Shown: piece after piece, positions 13,201 through 25,385 of the stretch
How the letters are laid out: each line of letters opens with the position of its first letter
Numbering within the stretch: the stretch's first letter is position 1
From: Sthenelais limicola
Taxonomy: Eukaryota; Annelida; Polychaeta; Phyllodocida; Sigalionidae
Length of the DNA stretch: 64,000 nt
Assembly (NCBI GenBank): GCA_942159475.1
Contig: OW804095.1
Span: 54,712,773-54,776,772 of the forward strand
Reading direction: 5' to 3'
Notes under the pieces: model-generated
Told to the model about the DNA's origin: nothing
What the model saw: only the letters and a program-made list of their open reading frames with translations
Databases searched by the model: none
Translations under genes and position numbers: made by a program

Positions 13201-16200
13201 TAAACTAAACTCATTTGACTAAAAAGAAATCCCGTGGAGCATATGCCCCTGGTCCTGCCTATATATGTTTTACCAGCTTTTCTTTTTTTTTACAACCAGC
13301 AACATACATCTTATTCAGGCGACTATAATTTTATTTGTAATTCTTACAAGCAAAATCTTGCCTAGTAACTGGTTGTTTTATACCAAGCCTGTTACCAGCC
13401 TGAAATATTATATTTCCAGCTGTCAGGGGGCATATTTTGTCAATTTCGGGGTTTCTTCTCACAACTTCCAAGATATTTTACACCTGTTGCTATATCAAAT
13501 TATTGATAGAAGAGATTAAATTTCTCAAACAAATCAGACCAATTTCCATAGCGATCAATGTATGAATTTTAGAAATAGTTACAAAATGCCTTATAATCAT
13601 TACGAAGCGTTTCGCAACGGCCGTCAGCCCGCACTGCAGCACTGACCATAGCAAGGCAAGCCTCAGAAACTGGTTCAAGAGAGAAGTGGCACAAAACTAG
13701 AATACTGGATGTTCCATCCAAACGTAGATGTCTCTGGAATTGATGCCATGTATTTATTCTCACATGTAGTATCATTAATGAACATGAAAATATCACTGAA
13801 TCTAAGTTTACAAAAGTAATGAACATAATTACTAAATTGTAGATGGTCCAATGAATGAATGAAGAAATATATAGGCTAAACTTTGGTGTTTATGTTATGT
13901 AGTAAATGTAGTGTCACCATATATACATAGCAAAATTAAAGTAACTGACGGAAAATAGTATTCGATAGTTGATTCAATTTTATAATGTATGTGGGATGGA
14001 AATGAACAGTCATGTGGCAAATATCCTTGGATAAAAGCTGAACCGCCATTGATTCTGCCTCTGGAGAGACAATGGAAATCCAGTTGAAGTAGTACACAAA
14101 GTTAGGGACACAAAAGTCAGAGCTTATTATTTTGTTCGATTCGTGATGATTTAAATAGTTTTCACGATGCAATATTATTATATATCGACTAAAAGCTGAG
14201 ACTACGGCCTATCTGTGTCGCGAATTGTCACCTGAAAAATCACAATAATTATTTGTATATTAACAGTAGTTCCATGGTAACCCACCATAGCAGTACTGTC
14301 ATAGAAATCCCAATAGTCACTGGTTCATGGTATTTTTCTCTGAACTAATTGGTTCTGTAATATTTAGGGCCTTGTTGAACCTTTTTGTTTTAGGAAGAAG
14401 CTCATGTCTTGAGGATTAACATGATTTGTTTTAGAATTATAAAAGGCCCATATTCGTCACTCAAAATAGATGATTCATTTCCTCACTTAAGGCATCAAGC
14501 CATACTTATTTGGTCATACACTATAATTTCTGAATCGCAACACATTTCATATTTCTGTAAATCAAACTACATGTTTTAGGAAAAAAATTAGACTTAGGCC
14601 TACCCCTACCCACGGGATATAAGTTACTCTTCGCCAATTCCTACTAATTTTGGAGGTGATTTCTCTTATTTAGAAGTACAGTATAGTGAGCCAATTTTTT
14701 ATATTTATATTTTCCTTTTGATCAAAGTTTGATATCTGCTAGCATCCGGCTCTATAACTATTATTATATCACTAACTATTGATATATAGCCATTTAGAGG
14801 AACACTCTCTACATTTTAAGGGGCAAACTTCTAATTAAATGTATTCTAATGATAGTAGTTCATTGATGTAAAAAGCATATTAACTTGAAAAAGAAGACAA
14901 ATTCATGGTTTCTGGAATCTATGGTCGAGTCATGAAGAAGGAAAACTTACTTATATCTTCCTCCAGGATGTGGGAAAAGGAGTAGGGGGCGGAGCCCTTA
15001 TGTAATACCTATGGCTTAGCATGAATAAGTAGACTTGCACAGTACTGGGTAGCTAATAAGCATAATTAGCGATTTTAGTAATGAGATAATATAATAAATG
15101 GGTGATAATTAATATAAATATAATGAGGTTACACAATGTTACATAACAGTATTTTAAATTTCCATAGTATGGGAGAGAATGATGCAAACCGTCGATGACA
15201 ATCTGCGTTCTCCATATTTTACGTATTCTAATTTTTCTTTGGTCATTGCGTACGCATAGTGCTTGCATCTATACTTACAATAATTTAATAACGGTATTAT
15301 TATTATTAATAATAACGACAATAATAGCAATAGCAAGTCATATAAACTGTAATTAACCGCCCTAAATCGCCGTGGTTCATTTCGTGGGGATCATACATAT
15401 AGAGTGTGTCTGGGGTGGGCGGGGGGGGGGGGGCAATACAGTCATCACATCAAAGGGTGGCTGTAAACCAAAAATGGATAAGGCAGGAGGAAAAGCTATA
15501 ATGGAACAGGCCAAGTGTAGTCTATACAGTCAATTAGCTTACGGAAACGGGCGATTAATATTATAAATAATTTAGAGGTAATTCGGTCGAGGCTGGGGGA
15601 AAATACCGCCAATCTTGGGTTTCAAAAAGAAACTTGACTAGCGAAGTCAAAACAAACAAAAAGGGCATATTCTCTCCCACATACATTATTTTTTATTTTG
15701 CCGTATAGCCTTCTCTCTAATATTAACCCCCATCTAAAGATGGCATATATCCCAGTTGCGTTTTTGACGTATACCGGCCGTTTAAATGTTTACCTTTTGG
15801 CAGAGCGATTTCAATGTTCTTCGAAAACCTACTTCATCAGATGCGTGCAATGGAGGATGTCATTCTGAGGTATGTATAGTTATTACAATTAATAAGATAA
15901 TACTTTGCCACAGTTATTTGTTGGATATATAATATTATTGGACAATGATCACTTGGTTCAAGAGAATCTTTTTTACTATTGACAATTGCCCAAGAACCTT
16001 GATTTGACAACTACCCGAAAAGAAATTAGATAGTAGGTCAAGTAGAGATAGGCTACGAATCCAGAATCTGAGTTGACGAAATGAGGAGTCAGAGGGTTTA
16101 GAAAGCAGGCTTCGGTGCCTAACTTTAATCCGCTTGTGTGAACTGCCTAGGCTTAACAGTCATTGCTGCAACGTCGGTTCAATGATACTCAATTGCTTCT

Positions 16201-18534
16201 AAAAATACAAATTACGCTATATATATATACCCATGCATAGGGAGTTTGTAGGCCTATATATTTTGCCCCGGTCCCCTTGTTCTGACGTCCCCTTCAAATA
16301 GGGTAGTTTGAAACACAACACACAAGTCTCTTAAAATTAAACTTGTTTGAGATCAATATCAGGTCAGGTTTACTTATCACAACTTAGTACTATTAACGGG
16401 TGCGTGGAAATTAGCGAGCTTTCAGGATGCATGTTAATCTAGATGCGACGTACATACAAAATGACGAGAAATCTTTTTTGATGGAGAGGAGAGAAGTGGG
16501 GATTTCGTTATGGACAATAACATTGCCCTTGTCATGGGTCTCTTGTATACCACTCATTCGAATAATATATATACCAATCAGAATATCATAATCTAGAATC
16601 ATATCTATCAGATCATATACATATTATTATCATATCATATATTATCATATCAAAATTATTTTATCAACTGCATGATTTCATCACCAGTTTTCATTTCATA
16701 TCATTTTCACATCCTCGTTCGATCAGTTCACTGCTTTATCTTATGTAACATCATAGAGCTAGACTGTGAGTCTAGTTCTATGGCAACATGTAACATGGAG
16801 TTTTTCAATTGCGTTTTCCATGATTGCATTTCATCGATTACAGTACTTTTCAGATCATTCATATTGGACGCCCACATTACAATTCACTGGCAATCAATCG
16901 CTTTCTTCATTGATGGTTGATATCTACAAATGTCCCATTTAATACTTTCATCTTGTATCATGTATCATTTGTATTAAACTTCATTTCTAGTGAAAGCATC
17001 GCCTCTTTGACTGCTAAAACATGACACGTGACGACGATAACGACGATAGCTTTGGTGACGAAATTAATTTCAGTTTCACTGTTTTACCGGCATGCAGTTT
17101 GCATCGTGTAAGTAAAATAAATTTAATTCATGTTTTAATCAAGAAAGGCCAATAGTTATGTGAAAATATTGGACTGTATTAACCAAATATTCCTTTGGTT
17201 ACGCCTCATTTCTCTCGCTATGTATCAGTGCACTATCTTCGACTTTTTTTTGGGTGCAATGTAGGCTACATCTGCTCCTTTTGCAAAACCTCATATAAAA
17301 TGCATGAGCTCTGCCTTCTGTTGCTGGACTGAAAAAATCTCGATTGCTGGGTCTTTATCATACACTTATCTCCATATTTGACTGCTCATTGCATGTCACA
17401 TGCTTAATTCGTTCATTTTTCTTTTTCTACGATCTCAGAACTAGTGCCTTTCATTCTGCAAACTTCAACTACGCATGCGTGTTATTTTCTTTTCCATTCT
17501 ACCGCTAAAATAAAACTATTTATTGCGTGGCAAAAACTTTCACATGGAAATACTGTTCATTTGCAATGTATCATCCTTATATATACATGCCTTAAAAATT
17601 AGCCTTAATTGTTTGTGATGATAATTGATATGCTTGCGATGTGTATTGCAGCAACTGACATGTTTCCTATATTTTGTGGATGTCGGAACTTGGGGACAAA
17701 GGGCCAAAAGTTCCATTTCATATTTTCATCTTCTAGCTATCGAATCCTCTTATCTAACGTTTTCTTTAAACAATCTATTTATTTAGATTTGATGTGCATA
17801 GAGCGCCATAAGGCATCAAACATTTGGATAACTATTAACTCTGCTTCTCAAATGTTGAAGCCATTTTATCCTTATCGTTTGACATATATGTATGTGCCTT
17901 GTTCCGTTGTGGTCTCCGAAAGATGTTGGACATTAATTTCTCCATTTAGCAAAATGGTAAGGTCAATTATGATGCCCACATCTTCCGGAACAATTAAGTG
18001 TATATGCCACTTCACGTGTTTTGTATTCCACTAATTAAATGTTGCAAAAATTACAAATACTGTCTGTTTGAAAATATTGTTTTTTTCACCCTAGTTGTAT
18101 CTATATCTGGGCCTAATTATGGACCAAACGTTTGCTATTTTCTATCCTGCTCGACATGTGGTAATTGTTTGCTTAATTTTATAGCATTCACAGAAAAAAA
18201 CCGCTTAATCACGCATTGATTTTGCTTACTCTCTGAAATACAATGTGTGTTAACTTCCAGACATCACCTATGTATTAAACACTTATTTATGACAGTCGAT
18301 ATATGTATCTGTTTAACTACTGATTCGTCCATGCCAAGTACACATTTTAAAATTATCCTGAACACAATGAATCAATTTCCGCGTCGAGACAACAAATTTC
18401 AATTTACTTGATCAAAGTAAGGCCCCTCTTCTATATAGGGTGCCATGCGTAAATATCAATTACTCCGCCTATTTCCAATACGGTTCGTGCTTATTTTATA
18501 ACTGTTGCCTGATAGCATTTGACTGTTTGTTTAG
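10287..18534. other. Interval between the two P4HA cassettes
   Basis: I see no convincing exon in these 8.2 kb. Short open frames at 13265-13519, 15372-15566 and 17609-18034 have no recognisable motifs. It contains one interspersed repeat (14965-15148), a poly-G run near 15420 and AT-rich DNA. A 71-bp exon equivalent to 400-470, needed for an independent second P4HA gene, was looked for and not found. Confidence 0.6.
14965..15148 (+). repeat. Interspersed repeat, copy 1 of 2
   Basis: The stretch from AGGATGTGGGAAAAGGAGTA to TTACACAATGTTACATAACA is the reverse complement, with modest divergence, of 35107-35292. It includes GGGGGCGGAGCCCTTA and AATGGGTGATAATTA. It is non-coding. In the other copy it sits inside an element with terminal inverted repeats, so it is probably a fragment of that DNA transposon. 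Confidence 0.85.
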
Positions 18535-18634
18535 CACATGGGTTAAAGACTGGGAGCATCCGCTTGTCCGCCAAGTGAGCATGAAAGTTCGATTTCTATC
18601 AAATTTGACAATTGAGACTGCAGAAGCATTACAT
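18535..18634 (+). CDS. P4HA: P4HA copy 2, 100-bp exon
   Basis: Bounded by TTTAG and GTGAGT. The first base completes a phase-2 codon; the exon then reads TWVKDWEHPLVRQVSMKVRF and LSNLTIETAEALH. Eighteen of 33 residues are identical to the copy-1 exon by hand alignment. Confidence 0.9.
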
Positions 18635-21600
18635 GTGAGTATTATCCTCATGTATGATGGTAGCTAAGATCAAAATTTTCACACTTATTATACTACATCA
18701 GAGCTCCAGTCGAACACACGGACAATAAACTCAGAGATGTGATTAACGAGACGTAGTTTATTTTTCTAAAAATATCTCATGTAGGAATAGAAGATGACTA
18801 TTTTGAAGGGCTCTTAGCATTAGTCTTACACTTCAAAGTGACGTGAATATACACACTGTTAATGTTGACGTTTGAATTATGGTTTACATTTTCAATATCG
18901 GGGATGAAATTATTGGCACAATCTAAGTTGAACATTTTTGCTAAACACACAGGTGATCAACTATGGAGTGGCTGGACACAATGAACCTCATTATGATTTC
19001 ACGCGAGTGAGTAATTTTGTTTTAAAATACATTTTATTTGCACTGGTATATTACATGTATGAGAATACAAAATGTATTCATTCTCTAATCGTATAGTCAC
19101 AAGCAACAAGGGTCCTACCCTTTGATGAATGATAATAGTCTGGAAGATACATTGTTAGCCTAAACCAGTAGCTGCTCTGCTAAAAATGTAGACACAATAT
19201 TCGTCTCTGGCCACGCGAGAATTGAGGGACGAACACTTTCCCTATGGCTTTTCACTGCATGGAAACATAACTTGGGCTATGTCAACATGTAACTGCTCGC
19301 TCCTGCTAACAAACTTTACCTAATCTCAATACGCGTTTCTTGTCATACCCATTTTGACCCTCTATTGATTGGGAAAACAGTCCTACAAGTTTGAAATTGC
19401 CTAATTTCTTTCCGAATGTGACGACCAACATTTGACCTTTCCCTGCCATCCATCCTCCACTGACCTGATTCAGCTAGGGGACCTACCCAGCAAACACGTG
19501 GATTGACATTTTTTAAACATTATGTAAATATCTCGGTAAACCTTTTGAAAATGTTCTGGGAAAATTTTAAATGATATCAAAATGTTGACTCGCCAAAACA
19601 GTATAAAACATATTCTGGTAATGTTATTAAACATTCTAAAAATATCTTTAAAACATTTTGACAATATGAAATTAAATAATACCTCAACTGAACGAATCTC
19701 TTAGAAATGCGAATTTTGTGACAAAATCACCAAATTTGGTACAGTGGTAGATCTTTGGATTCTGTATCATTTTGGAAGGGTTCACATTCTGAAATATGAA
19801 ATAGATTGCCATGGCAACTAAATTAAAGGGGGGGGGGGGAATGGTATTTTAGTGTGAAAAGAGCCATATAATTTGAACTAATAAACATAAATCGATGAGT
19901 AGATATTGCTATGTCAGCATGTGACACAAAAGAAGGTCTTTAGCTTCTCTATTATACTAACTATATTATCAGACAAACTATCACACAACTTCATTATATA
20001 TATCATTGGTGGAAAATTGATAGAGAGTCTGAAAATCTTGGTTTAACTAGAGTTTAAATATTGTCATATCTATGGCAACCATTTTAAAGGTGAAAATAGG
20101 CCTTTTAAGGGAAAATGGCCATTAGACCATAACATTTGTTCTATTGAACATACATCAGAACCAGGGTCTCATAGGAAAGGTCTTGTCATGCCGAATCATA
20201 TGATATATGATTTCAATGGATTTGCATGTTTTAGTTACCATAGCGACCACATTATTATCAGATTTGTGCTAAAAGTTGGTGTTTGGCTGTCAAATCTGTA
20301 TTAAAATAACCTTAAAATGCGGAAATCCCACAAAATCAATAATGTTCTGTACTGTTGTAGACCCAAACCAATACAGGCAGGCACATTGCTATCTATACTT
20401 TGAAAAGGACAACGCGCATATTGTAACGCTTCAATTGTGTATAATATTATAGTGGACATACACAAGCATGTAATAAAAACTGTGAATATGAATGAGGTAA
20501 TTAATGTCTCGCTAATAACAGTGAGTTTTCTTACATCGTTATGCGAAATTTGATTTGCTTTTATGAACATGAATAATCTCTTAATTCTAATTTGGTCTTT
20601 TCTGCAGCATCGGGAAACTGACCCTTTTGGAATGAAAAGAGGAAAGCGACTTGCAACTGCCGTTTTTTATGTATGTACTTGTTGTATACAAAATCAGTTA
20701 ATTGATATGTTAGAGTTCAGTCCCATTGATGTTTGAGTAAATACCAAATCCATATAATATAAGGCTAGAGCGATTTCTAGGAAAGGAGGTAGAAAAGAAA
20801 TGGTAGAAAGAAGGTTTTCTTTGTCCAGAATGTTCTCGGAATTTGTTGTTTTACAAACCACTTTACTCATCTTTAGAGGTCTCTCCCCCCTCTCTGGATG
20901 TCGTCGTATGTGGTTTGTGAAGGTATTTGGGGTGGAAATGTGATTTTGAAGCCTTTTTTAAATCGGAATAACCACACTCTATTTATAGCCTGGGGAAGCC
21001 CCTGTGAGATACTACGTCATTTCCCACAACCTACGTCCAGGGGGACCTAACTCAGTGGGTGAAATTAGCTACGTGAATTGAAAATTAAATTTTGTGATGA
21101 ATAAGGAATCAACGTGTGTATAGTTAGAGGGAATGATGAATAACAATAGACTTTTTTAATTTTTAAAATCGGACTATCATGTCAAAACTTATTCCAAAAT
21201 CTGTATCGGGTATTATGGCAGATTAAGGGAATTTCATCATACATGAAACAATAGAGAAATGGATTAAGGTGAAGACACCAGGATTAACCCAGATTATGAC
21301 GTTTATTGCTATAACTCATGAACAAAGCATTATATTCACTTGAAATTTTCACACAAATATCTTTTCAGTATGCTGAATCAGATGAACGTTTTTTCTTTTT
21401 TTTCTTAATAAAAAAGAATCTGACTTAATTAGCATAAATTATGCTAATTAGAAGCTAATTAATTGGTCATTTTCATTAATTGAGGTATATAATACACAGA
21501 TTTCGTTGTAATTTGTTACACAATCTGCTATCATTTACAGCATATGATCATCTATGACTTTTCCTCATTATAGCTAATTAATATAAATATGAATAGCATA

Positions 21601-23624
21601 ATAAATGCAAATTATAAAAAAAAAATGAAAAAAAATAAAAATGTATTAAGTGGCAATTTAGATACTATCATAAATAAATATATAATCTGGTAGTAGCAGA
21701 GATTTGCTTTATTTAATAATCGAAAAGTTTGCATGCATAGCCGCTACGGCTCTGACTGACTGTAGGCCTACACAAGTGGGAGGGTCGTCGGGAAGGCTAG
21801 GGCCAGCTGTGGCTAGCTTCCCTGCATCCCCGACGGCCGCCGCAACGACCGTAGGGGCATGCGTTTTTTAAAACTTCTTTACCAAGGCATTTCAAATCAT
21901 TTTCTAAATATATGAATTGTATTATGTTCCCAAAACATTGAATTATAAGAATATACATTTACTTATTCATTTAGATCAGCCATACTGAAATTAACTTTTT
22001 TCTTCACCCGCCAAGTTTACCCGCCCACACAGAAATTTATCGGACCTCTAATTACCCCTCAATGAAAGAAGATCAATTGATTTCAATCACACAATTAAGT
22101 CCTTTCTTTGCACCAAAACAAGATACTCCAGTACAGAATACTTGACATATTTCGTCATACTATTTAAAGCAAATCATCATGCACTATAATTAAAATATAC
22201 TTGAATATTGAATTACTCAAACCATTCACAATGGACGTTAAATTGTACTCTCTCTGTCTCTCTGTCTCACCTTCCTTTACCCGCCAAGGAGGGTGGGTAA
22301 CTTTTGGGTTTTACCCGCCCACATAATGTTTTACCCGCATTTGGCCGCAGGTGGGTGTTAATTTTACACTCTGTAACTGCATGCAGAGGAGTGGGAGAGT
22401 GAAGAAGAGGGTGTACGTAGGAATAGGAAAGGGGGGAGGGAAAGAAGAGGGGGGAGAGAGGAGGGAGATGATGTAGGGAAAGGGAGAGAGGGGAGGGAGA
22501 GAAAGCGGGGAGGGGGAGCATGAGGAAGAGGGGAGAGAGGGGGGTGGATGGGGGGGAAATCGGAGATAGGGTTGGGAGAGAAAAACAGGTATGAAAGTCA
22601 GAGAAGAGGGGGAGGGAAAAGAGGGAGAGGGGGAAGTGTGGCGATAGAGGGTGACCGTCCGAAGGACGGGTACTTTGCTAGTTCAAAATAAAACAGAACT
22701 GTGTATTCATCAACAGATGAGTGACGTCGAAGCCGGTGGTGCGACTGTTTTCACCCTTTTGGGCCTCAAACTGTCACCAGAAAAGGTAATAGCAATCTTC
22801 CAAACATGCATAGTTTTTATCGTTTCCATTTTGAAATAGCTTTCAAATAGGCTACTTACTGTGCAAATAAAGAATGATGACACAGTATTACCATTGCTGT
22901 GAATTCTGAACTTGCGTTTTGCCGTTTCAATTAAGTTTGATTTTGTGGGCCAATATCGAACACCTATATCTCATCATAAGTTCTTGCAAATCATTGAGTC
23001 CCTGCTTAACAGTCGGCAAACCCTGTGTGGCAGGGACGGGGAACCAAGGCAAAAAACATATAAATATGCAACCTCCTTTAAAATAGTTACACAGTCCAGA
23101 GGACGAGCCCAATACTTGTAGGCCTACACATGAATAGAAATTCTATGATTACTTATAATTATGTGACCCGCTCTGCAAAAACCGGTCTTATTTTATAAGA
23201 CCTGTTTTCGCAGAGCGGGTATTATATGAAGTCTTTCCTCATTATTTTCAGGGAGCTGTCGCCCTGTGGCACAATTTGAAACTTAATGGGGAACGAAATT
23301 ATATTATGCACCATGCTGCATGTCCAGTCATTAGCGGCAATAAATGGGGTAGGTAACTTATTTTTATCATAAGCTATAGTCCACATGAGAGTTCATTCCA
23401 TGTGCAATATCAGTTTAGGTAGCTTCTAATATCACAATAATGTGGTTTTTTTCCTTTAGCAGGTGCTAATAATTATTATTATGTTGATTAACCGTGTCAG
23501 TTAATTGGTGTTGGTGATAAACTATAATAAAGATAATGCCTTTGTTCATCCAGTGGCCAACAAGTGGTTGCACGAGCGAGGACAAGAATTCGTTCACCCT
23601 TGCCATATCAACCCTCTGATGTGA
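18535..23624 (+). CDS. P4HA: Second P4HA catalytic cassette (copy 2)
   Basis: Six exons repeat the copy-1 series with identical lengths and phases: 18535-18634 (100), 18953-19006 (54), 20608-20670 (63), 22717-22785 (69), 23252-23348 (97) and 23554-23624 with TGA. The frame is open throughout. Fe(II) ligands (H-x-D in EPHYDFTR, His in HHAACPV) and the 2-oxoglutarate Lys (GNKW) are kept, so the fold should be active. Changes include GNR to GKR in the 63-bp exon, RHAACPV to HHAACPV, and the tail HPCHINPLM. Only one 63-bp exon is visible. No exon equivalent to 400-470 is seen upstream, so this may be a partial tandem duplicate, an alternative 3' cassette of copy 1 (phases are compatible), or a gene whose 5' exons have diverged. 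A canonical AATAAA lies at 23853-23858. Confidence 0.88.
18953..19006 (+). CDS. P4HA: P4HA copy 2, iron-binding H-x-D exon
   Basis: This 54-bp exon encodes VINYGVAGHNEPHYDFTR. The HYD iron ligands are intact. It is flanked by ACACAG and GTGAGT. Confidence 0.92.
19485..19680. repeat. Degenerate AAACATTTT-rich repeat
   Basis: Starting at CCCAGCAAACACG, the sequence repeats variants of AAACATTTTGA and AATGTT with no protein-like reading. It looks like a decayed short-unit repeat within an intron of P4HA copy 2. Confidence 0.5.
19690..20290. mobile_element. Fragment of the X-box-rich repeat family
   Basis: Segments such as GCCATATAATTTGAACTAAT, AGGGAAAATGGCCATTAGAC and TATTGAACATACATCAGAAC match, in the same or inverted sense, parts of the piggyBac-like element at 52840-55143. 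A palindrome TTGCCATGGCAAC lies at 19806-19818 and a GGGGG tract near 19830. No ends are recognisable, so it is a truncated or diverged copy. Confidence 0.75.
20608..20670 (+). CDS. P4HA: P4HA copy 2, single 63-bp exon
   Basis: A CTGCAG acceptor and GTATGT donor bound 21 codons starting HRETDPFGMKRG and ending KRLATAVFY. It corresponds to alternative exons a and b of copy 1. The conserved GNR is GKR here. I found no partner exon before 22717. Confidence 0.88.
21400..21720. other. AT-rich intron segment
   Basis: This is very AT-rich intronic DNA of P4HA copy 2 with small direct and inverted AATTA/TTAAT motifs and A runs. I see no coding or structural signal in it. Confidence 0.5.
21725..21865. 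other. GC-rich hairpin-prone segment
   Basis: A GC-rich island with facing motifs (GGGTCGTCGGG with CCCCGACGG, and GGCTAGGG with GGCTAGCTTCC) is embedded in an AT-rich intron. It may be a decayed MITE. No ORF or known RNA is recognised. Confidence 0.4.
22381..22650. repeat. Polypurine (GA-rich) tract
   Basis: About 270 bp of nearly uninterrupted purines in GGGAGAG and GAAGAGGG permutations end only about 70 bp before the exon at 22717. This is low-complexity DNA. The apparent reading frame on the minus strand is a composition artefact. Confidence 0.9.
22717..22785 (+). CDS. P4HA: P4HA copy 2, MSDVEAGG exon
   Basis: This 69-bp exon between CAACAG and GTAATA encodes MSDVEAGGATVF followed by TLLGLKLSPEK. 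It aligns without gaps to the copy-1 exon at 9261-9329. Confidence 0.93.
23166..23220. mobile_element. 55-bp snap-back palindrome
   Basis: ACCCGCTCTGCAAAAAC pairs with GTTTTCGCAGAGCGGGT around a short TTATTTTATAA centre, with two mismatches. Such a nearly perfect palindrome in an intron is typical of a minimal MITE. Its end resembles the ACCCGC terminus of the element at 34992. Confidence 0.75.
23252..23348 (+). CDS. P4HA: P4HA copy 2, distal iron-His exon
   Basis: This 97-bp exon encodes GAVALWHNLKLNGERNYIMH followed by HAACPVISGNKW. The third iron ligand and the 2-oxoglutarate Lys are present. It ends in phase 1, as in copy 1, before GTAGGT. Confidence 0.93.
23554..23624 (+). CDS. P4HA: P4HA copy 2, terminal coding exon
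   Basis: After ATCCAG the exon reads VANKWLHERGQEFVHPC and HINPLM, then TGA at 23622-23624. It has the same length as the copy-1 terminal exon but a diverged tail. AATAAA at 23853-23858 is the likely poly(A) signal. Confidence 0.92.
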
Positions 23625-24454
23625 AGAAATGGTCTAGCTTCACTCCACAGATAAGGCCCGCCGTTCTGAATGAAGAGGGTCATGATCGAAGAACAACTAT
23701 TTGTGATAACAATAGGTCGAAAATGTAATACCGAAAGAAGAAAGTCTTAACATGTACGTGAATGTGTCCACAATTATAATATACAAATAATTCTCGTCTA
23801 TGTAAGTCATTCATCTCTGCTTGGATGTATTGGTGCCATGATTATGCTTATAAATAAATCCAAGGCCAAATACAAGGAAATCAGCTCTACCTCGAGGGAA
23901 ATATTTAAGTGACCTCAATAAATGACTCAATGGCTCCTAGCCTAGCAAGTGTGATATAACTTATATTTATAAGGTTTCATGAATAATATTTAATTATAAC
24001 TGTGCTTGTTATTCCAATATTCCAATATACTTATCTCAAATGAAACAAGAGATCGGACACTATTTTTGTATTTGCAATCAATGATGATTTTAACAAATTA
24101 CAGCAGTTACCTGACCTAGATCCTTGGTGATAAAAGCCATGTAAATAGTTCACTTCAAAGCAAACTCTAAGGGGTTCTCATGTAATGACTCAGATAGCAA
24201 GGGTATGGTGGAAGGTGGTTTTCATTCGGAATAAATAATTCCACATGATCACTGGTTCCGCAGCTACCTCGAGAACAGATCCCAAGCAGTCATTGCTAAT
24301 GGGATACAGGCATGCCCCAAGGATCCATCCTTGGGCCGCTACTCTTCATCACATATATAAATGACCTACCTGCTCACCAACCAAAGATAAACACACAACT
24401 CTATGCTGATGACACAGTCATCTACACAAAGCATACACACACACTATACTACCA

Positions 24455-25207
24455 TTGCAAACTACCCTAGGAAAACTAGAAGCATGGTGCCCTAGGAACA
24501 AACTAACAATTAATGCAACCAAGACAAAGGTCTTACCCTTCACCCCCAAGAAAACCAGACCCCCAGATTCATCTAACCTAATGCTCAATAATACAGAACT
24601 GCATCTGGTTGACAGTTTCAAGTACCTAGGCACCACACTCGATCAAAAATTAATCACACAAAAACAAGTAGATGCCACTATACACTCAACAAACCACAAA
24701 TTATACATGCTAGCTCGCATCAAGTACATGGCCACATGCTCTCAGAGCACACTGCACTCAAAATATACAAGACTATGATACTGCCAATCTTAGACTACAA
24801 CTTTGCAATATACAACTTTGCCACACAAAACAACATCAACAAATTAGAACGAATTCAATCAAGGGCAGTCAGAATTATCACCCGCACAAACAAACAAAAC
24901 TCAATCTCAGACAAAGTCACTGCACTGGGATTAGAGGCACTATCAAATAGAAGAGAAAGGCACCTACTTGGCCTCTGTAAAAAGATCATGAGAACAAACC
25001 ACACAACCCACAATGCACGCTAGAGCCACAAGATCACATCACACCTACAACCTAATACTACCTCTACTGAAAAGAGAAGCAATGAAGAAGGCCCCATGTT
25101 ACCTAGGGGCCAAACTGTGGAACAATCTACCCCCAAACCAAAAAGGCACACCAACCTTTGAACAGTTCAAGAACACCCTAGAAAACAACAACAGACACAT
25201 CAACTAA
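24455..25207 (+). pseudogene. LINE reverse transcriptase C-terminal remnant
   Basis: Three consecutive open segments (24455-24778, 24736-25023, 25013-25207) in shifting frames encode the thumb and connection part of a non-LTR RT, downstream of the YADD box at about 24400. The order and motifs are those of CR1/Jockey-group pol C-termini. It is interrupted by frameshifts and has no intact start. Confidence 0.85.
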
Positions 25208-25385
25208 TGGCAGGCCACGCTGAACCTTCTAGCTGACCTACCAATCGCACAAAACAAAAGACAGGTCACGCTGAAACTTCTAGCTGATCTACAAAATGCA
25301 TAAAACATAACACCTAGACCGCATACCACCATGAACCACACATACCAAGCACAGGCCATGCTGAATCTTCTAGCTGACCTACCCA
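25207..25385. repeat. Iterated motif in LINE 3' UTR
   Basis: The motif CAGGCCACGCTGAACCTTCT with AGCTGACCTACC recurs three times (near 25211, 25261 and 25351), each followed by an A/C-rich spacer containing CACAAA. Short 3' UTR iterations like this are seen in some LINEs. Confidence 0.75.

Noticed and set aside
13569..13826. Minus-strand frame with a transposase-like feel (PVSEACLAMVSAAVRADGRC)
   Set aside because: No catalytic or zinc-finger motif could be identified and the frame is short; not supportable.
15808..15870. Exon-like segment with AG and GTATGT edges
   Set aside because: The translated frames (for example SDFNVLRKPTSSDACNGGC) match nothing in P4HA or any family I know; chance splice motifs are common in 8 kb.
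17940..18015. Possible missing 71-bp P4HA exon before copy 2 (MVRSIMMPTSSGTIKC resembles the RATVQNPQTG segment)
   Set aside because: Only a few positions match, the length would be 66 bp with a poor donor, and the residues after it (CICHFTCFVFH) do not fit the family.
17609..18034. 141-codon open frame
   Set aside because: It has no recognisable domain, an odd Cys/Ile/Phe-rich composition and a non-ATG start; likely chance.
22267..22521. Ser/Leu/Pro-rich minus-strand open frame
   Set aside because: It is produced by the polypurine tract; low-complexity artefact.
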